Source: Cephalothrix spiralis
Taxonomy: Eukaryota > Nemertea > Palaeonemertea > Archinemertea > Cephalotrichidae
DNA length: 10,904 nt
NCBI GenBank assembly: GCA_032353305.1
Contig: JAUCNG010389257.1
Location: 1-10,904, forward strand
Reading direction: 5' to 3'
The notes below the pieces were generated by a model. That model did no database searches. It saw nothing but the letters and a program-made list of their open reading frames with translations, and had not been told where the DNA came from. Below, one piece after another: positions 7,561 to 10,904 of this stretch. The translations under genes and the position numbers were made by a program. Each line of letters opens with the position of its first letter. Within the stretch, counting starts at the first letter, position 1.

Positions 7561-7880
7561 ATTCGTTTCACCAGACACTGATATAATTACAGACGTTAAA
7601 CAGTCTTATAATACCAGGATACATCTAACTGTAATGGAATCTAAACAAAGACCATTATTAGCCCAGCCATCACCGTCTCATCTCAAACCTCTTGTTGAAT
7701 ACCAATTATTAAATCATATGGACAGAAGGTGGACTCCTACTTGAGATAAGCCTATAAAACGGTGATGATTTGGCAAATAGTGGGCTATATTTAAATTCTA
7801 TTACAGAGATGTATCCCGGTATTTAATGCTATTAAACCTCTCTACTATTATAAGTTTCTAGGTTCACTGTTACGCGAATT
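7561..7880. repeat. Long imperfect hairpin element in intron A-B
   Basis: The reverse complement of 7561-7688 aligns with 7740-7880 nearly end to end, with small gaps, at roughly two-thirds identity by eye. Anchor matches include TTGAGAT, ACGGTGATG, ATTCYATTACAG, AGATGTATCC and TTTAAC/ATTAAACC. A loop of about 50 nt separates the arms. A 300-nt frame that stays open across 7445-7744 runs through the left arm; it lacks an ATG at its start and matches nothing I know, so I read it as incidental. Confidence 0.6.
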
Positions 7881-9005
7881 CGTCCATTTTCTCATTTTCC
7901 GGGACACAAAACACGGAACATGCGCGAATTTACCGTATCCATTCCCGTACATGTCTCGTGCAAAACTCTATATCGTTACTCGGCCAGGGACAACAAATAA
8001 CAATAACAAATGTACAATAATATGCATGTCCTAAAATATAAATATGCTTTTTACTATATATTTATGATTAATTGAAATCTATATAGTTCATATAAATATA
8101 TAGAGTTGAAAACACATTAATCTCTATTCGAACATTTTGGATTTAAGCTGTCACGTCAGTTCATAGAGCTCGGTTCATTGATCGAAGCAACTCCAAATTT
8201 TGCATGGTGGTATGTATAGAGCATCCCAATACGAACATTTGGTGGCGGGTCATTTTCCGCCGTGTGGTGGCGCTTCGGTTTCTGCTTAAAATCGCAATAG
8301 ATATTTTCAAAAGCACGTACCGAAATGCTGTAATAGTTTCTAGATTCAGCAGGCCCTAACCAAATTACGGTTTGAGGGTGCGCTTTCAGAACAGCATGAG
8401 ATATACAGTTATCTGGCTTATAGCAAGAATTAAAAGTTATTTAACAGTATATATTTATTGCTATTTCATTTATCAGGAAATCCAAAAAATATTATATTGG
8501 GTTAATTCAACGACGGGTTTGGGAATGAAATACATCAAATATATTCAGCCAAGTTGAGCGAGAATATTCACAAAAGAAGATTATATAGATATAGATTCAG
8601 TGTTCAGAATCGGTAGCAAAAAGTGTAACTGTAGTTGATATGATCCACTGGTTTTATAGTTCATTAATTTAATGGTTTGTTGCGTTTATTGATTTATAAT
8701 TAATTAGAATCAATAGAATCTAATGAAAAAGGTAGAAAATTCGTGTTAATGACGTCGATCCATCATGCTTCATGCTGTATCATTATATTTATGGCAGTTA
8801 AGCTGTCGTTATAGGCATTTGAGCATTGCAGTTCTGAAAGTGAGGACGGTTGTCAAGTATTAAAAGGCAAGTGAAAAACTTTTTCTCTTAATATTTACAA
8901 ATAGCTAGTAAATATTTCAATCATAATATCAGGACTTGTGTCCTAACAAATATTTCACTGGTGGAGGGGGGGGGGGCTGTTCGTTCACTGAGATTTAGGA
9001 CTAAC
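7881..9005. other. Intron A-B, remainder: no gene seen
   Basis: AT-rich sequence with no exon-like block, RNA gene or recognisable ORF. GCGAATT occurs twice within 60 nt (about 7874 and 7924). A run of 11 G (8966-8976) lies near the exon A donor. A GC-richer patch at about 8235-8280 (GGTGGCGGG and GGTGGCGCTTCGG) may be transposon debris. Confidence 0.5.
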
Positions 9006-9347
9006 CTTCATTTTAATATTCTCCTGTTCTTGTTCATTCAACTTCGTAACTTTATCAGCGAGTTTTTCTTTAATGTCAGTCAACTCCTTTTTTAATTCTT
9101 CGAATTCTCCATGAATGACGTCATCGACATAATTATCTTCTTCGGTCTGATAAGCACCATTAGTTTCACCATTTTCGTGTGAAATTTTCTTTAATTCATC
9201 ACGCTCATGTTCAATTTTTTTAATTGTTACATTTAATTTAGCAATTTCAGATTTCAGTTTTTTTATTTCCGGTGAATTATTGGCAACTTCCGGTGTTTGG
9301 CTCGGCGATTCTTCTATCGTTTTCTTATCCTTTGACGGCGCCTTTCC
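9006..9347 (-). CDS. Coding exon A (first visible): disordered linker then coiled coil
   Basis: A 342-nt exon, 114 codons, entered and left in phase 0. The gene-strand acceptor reads TATCAG before GGAAAG and the donor is AAG|GTTAGT. Residues 1-27 (starting GKAPSKDKKT, with EESPSQTPE after it) are rich in K, S, P and T and look disordered. Residues about 28-55 form a clear heptad run (IKKLKSEIAKLNVTIKKIEH). Residues 56-80 are an acidic break containing TEEDNYVDD, and residues 81-114 resume as coiled coil (FEELKKELTDIKEKL). There is no in-frame ATG near the exon's 5' end and a good acceptor precedes it, so it is an internal exon; the start codon lies upstream beyond 10904 or in an exon I could not see. 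An 11-base C run (gene strand) begins 28 nt beyond the last exon base, inside the following intron. Confidence 0.87.
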
Positions 9348-9523
9348 CTGATATAAACAATAATAAAGTTATATATTATGATGCACATATATCGCACTTA
9401 AACTCAAATTGCCAATGTAAAATAGTAAAATAATCAGGGGGTCATGGAAAAAATACGCCAATGGGCGTGAAGCTCACTCGGAATTGACAATTTCAAGGGT
9501 CCATGAGTCAGAAGATAGAGTGA

Positions 9524-9811
9524 TTTTGACCTTTAATGACCCCTAGCGGCGAAAAAAACACAATATCACGTATAGGTTTCTTAGAATTTCATAAGCTATC
9601 CATTAAAAATACCGCGACTCTCTACGACGACCTTCGTGAACTCTCCTAGCGTCGTAAATATGAACTATTAAAAAATTCCTCATTTAACCTTATGTTTATT
9701 TTCGATAAGCTATCGTATAAAACAAATCGCGACACTCTGCGATCATTTTTAGCTTTCACCATAATACTAAATTGACCGTTTTTGACCTTTAATGACTTCT
9801 AGCGTCGAAAA
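9524..9811. repeat. Diverged tandem repeat (TTTGACCTTTAATGAC / CTAGCG units)
   Basis: The 32-nt block at 9524-9555 recurs at 9780-9811 with three mismatches; both contain TTTTGACCTTTAATGAC followed by CTAGCG and GAAAA. A partial copy of the CTAGCGTCG part is at 9646-9654. ATAAGCTATC also occurs twice (9591-9600 and 9705-9714), each followed about 15-20 nt later by CGCGACnCTCT. This is a decayed array of a unit of roughly 100-150 bp. Confidence 0.6.
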
Positions 9812-9834
9812 TATTAACTTTAGAGAAAATATGG

Positions 9835-10725
9835 TTATTTCAACACATGCATGCATATACATGACAACGACCTTGAATAATCCGGGCCCAAGGTCATAGC
9901 TCGGCCCCTAATTTGAATTTTTGTGCAAACTGGTCGTACTATTGTAGCCCATGGTCTAATGAAGCTTCCATATAAGTTGCATTAAGCTGGGATCAAAACC
10001 CTAGGAGGATATAGATTTGGCCCTAAGGTACAAAAAATGCCAAAAATGAGGTTTTTGGCCCATTATGCCGGCCCAAATGCTCCGATCGAAAAACGGTTCA
10101 TAATAGTTCCTTATTATCGGCTCTGATATCTGTAAAAAAAATTTCAAGCAAATAGATTAATGAGTACCAAGTGAGCTCAAAATTGACATACACGTATGCC
10201 GAAAATTGAGTTGAGGTACCCACCCACCCCCAAAATGGCATGGAAAAGGCCCCTTTGCCCACCCCTTTTTGCCAATTATTTTCTTCAATTTTTCGACCAC
10301 CCATCCCCTATTTTTGGCATACGCTTGAAATTTGTTCGGGAAAAAGTAGTTTTTGGGCAAAAAAGGTAACCACCCACCCACCCCAGCATACGTGAATGCC
10401 AATTTTTTCCATGTCCCCCCCCCCCTAAAAATAATTTGAATTTAAAGGGACGGTAAAACAGAAAATTCTGAACTTTTGAAATGGGTTGATATGCATTTTG
10501 GATAATATTATGGGATATCATTTTTAAGCACAACTTGTTTAGACATCGATTTTAAATATTGTTTTGAATATCATAATGTATTTGAAAATATATTTTTGGA
10601 ACTATGACTGGTATGAATGCTAGTCAATATGTTATAGAAACCAGGGGCCGCCCATATAGAAACTTATTCAAGATTGTTTGAATAAAAAATCGTTGTCATG
10701 TATATGCATGCATGTGTTGAAATAA
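9835..10725. repeat. Perfect 36-nt inverted repeat flanking a 0.82-kb interval
   Basis: Plus-strand 9835-9870 is identical to the reverse complement of 10690-10725 over all 36 bases (core CACATGCATGCATATACATG). Weaker similarity continues inward (CTTGAATAA and CGGCCCCT occur in both arms). A third partial copy in the same orientation as the right arm is at about 10790-10817 (TGAATAAAAATCGTTGTATG). It could be a terminal-inverted-repeat element or two opposite insertions of one family. No coding region was found inside; the interior holds low-complexity C-rich repeats. Confidence 0.7.
10211..10425. repeat. C-rich diverged repeat pair, G-quadruplex-prone on minus strand
   Basis: GGTACCCACCCACCCCC at about 10214-10230 and GGTAACCACCCACCCACCCC at about 10365-10384 lie about 150 bp apart, each near a GCATACG or CGTATGCC motif. 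ACCCCTTTTTG at about 10261 and an 11-base C run at 10415-10425 add further G tracts on the minus strand. Minus-strand frames crossing this patch are open only because of composition and are not genes. Confidence 0.5.
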
Positions 10726-10904
10726 ACACATTTTTAAAACTATGACGCGGTATAATATAGAAGGTTTTTGGCCTATTATTAAAGAGTTCTGAATAAAAAT
10801 CGTTGTATGCATGTAGGCCTATATATTAAGAGATATAAAATAAGAGTTAAATCATTTCAAAATAGAAATTCGTGTATTATTTCAGGAGTAAATTGTGTGG
10901 AATC

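Larger units (their letters stand above)
1073..9347 (-). other. Partial multi-exon gene for a coiled-coil protein (eight internal exons)
   Basis: Eight minus-strand coding blocks, each flanked by AG acceptor and GT donor, join in one frame into 434 residues with no stop. Lengths in transcription order are 342, 96, 201, 149, 24, 154, 173 and 165 nt; introns are 1712, 973, 991, 476, 1278, 756 and 785 nt. Every junction phase is compatible, which is the strongest proof that the model is real. The product is rich in E, K, Q, L and N, has heptad patterning through most of its length, and shows no signal peptide, membrane segment or catalytic motif. This suggests a structural or scaffolding protein such as a centrosomal, Golgi or cytoskeletal coiled-coil protein, but that is inference. 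The first and last exons and both UTRs lie outside the window. I do not recognise the family; a CCDC-type orphan coiled-coil protein is a guess only. Confidence 0.88.
9348..10904. other. Upstream intron of the gene; no exon seen
   Basis: Everything upstream of exon A's acceptor in this window appears to be intron. No block with matching acceptor, donor and coiled-coil-like coding content was found on the minus strand. Apart from the repeats listed separately, the sequence is AT-rich with a few GGCCC-type motifs (for example a GCCAAAAA...TTTTTGGC hairpin at 10039-10059). Confidence 0.55.

Noticed and set aside
7445-7744. Plus-strand 99-codon open frame as a small gene
   Set aside because: It begins without ATG, overlaps one arm of a long hairpin repeat, has no recognisable family and sits inside an intron of the opposite strand.
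8372-8557. Plus-strand 61-codon open frame
   Set aside because: Short, AT-driven composition (I, Y, K-rich), no splice context and no recognisable features.
10098-10533. Three overlapping minus-strand open frames
   Set aside because: All cross the C-rich repeat patch in different frames; glycine/tryptophan-rich translations are what GGGTGGG repeats give in any frame.
1-10904. tRNA, rRNA or other structured RNA genes
   Set aside because: No cloverleaf with A and B boxes, no rRNA-like stretch and no clear snRNA or snoRNA boxes were seen by eye; a covariance-model scan was not possible.

Overview
The window looks like intronic and exonic DNA from an animal nuclear genome, probably an AT-rich invertebrate. 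I see no bacterial gene organisation: no operons, no long ORFs and no ribosome-binding-site-led genes. Instead there are short coding blocks, each bounded by GT/AG splice sites, separated by roughly 0.5-1.7 kb introns full of transposon debris. The exact taxon cannot be read from the sequence. The repeat style (non-LTR retroelement tails, terminal-inverted-repeat MITEs, foldback elements) fits a marine invertebrate, but that is only an impression.

The one supported gene lies on the minus strand. It is represented by eight consecutive internal exons, in transcription order 9347-9006, 7293-7198, 6224-6024, 5032-4884, 4407-4384, 3105-2952, 2195-2023 and 1237-1073. All eight join in frame, and the junction phases agree at every intron (0,0,0,2,2,0,2, then phase 2 out of the last). 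The joined product is a 434-residue fragment. It begins with a lysine/serine/proline-rich disordered stretch and is otherwise almost entirely charged, glutamine/leucine-rich coiled coil. Neither the start codon nor the stop codon is in the window, so the gene continues past both ends. I do not recognise the family with confidence.

The introns hold most of the other structure. Plus-strand (antisense to the gene) non-LTR retrotransposon debris includes an ORF2 C-terminal piece near 3710-4084 with a 3' tail to about 4260, a probable second tail near 4577-4873, and a (TATCT)5 3' tail at 5560-5586. DNA-transposon-like elements include 5712-5979 (CAGGGTGACCA termini with a 5-bp TAATT duplication) and 2491-2925. 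Foldback hairpins lie at 1502-1676 and 7561-7880. Satellite-like arrays lie at 3215-3470 (GGACTAC motif with perfect palindromes) and 6737-7133 (16-bp CCCGGG units in head-to-head orientation). From 9348 to 10904, upstream of the first visible exon, there are diverged direct repeats, a perfect 36-nt inverted repeat with arms about 0.82 kb apart, and a C-rich (G-rich on the gene strand) patch.

The most unusual single observation is a 30-nt inverted copy (29 of 30 matching) of the end of exon 6, including its 5' splice site. It lies within the downstream intron at 5097-5126. In the pre-mRNA it would be complementary to the exon 6 donor and could pair with it.
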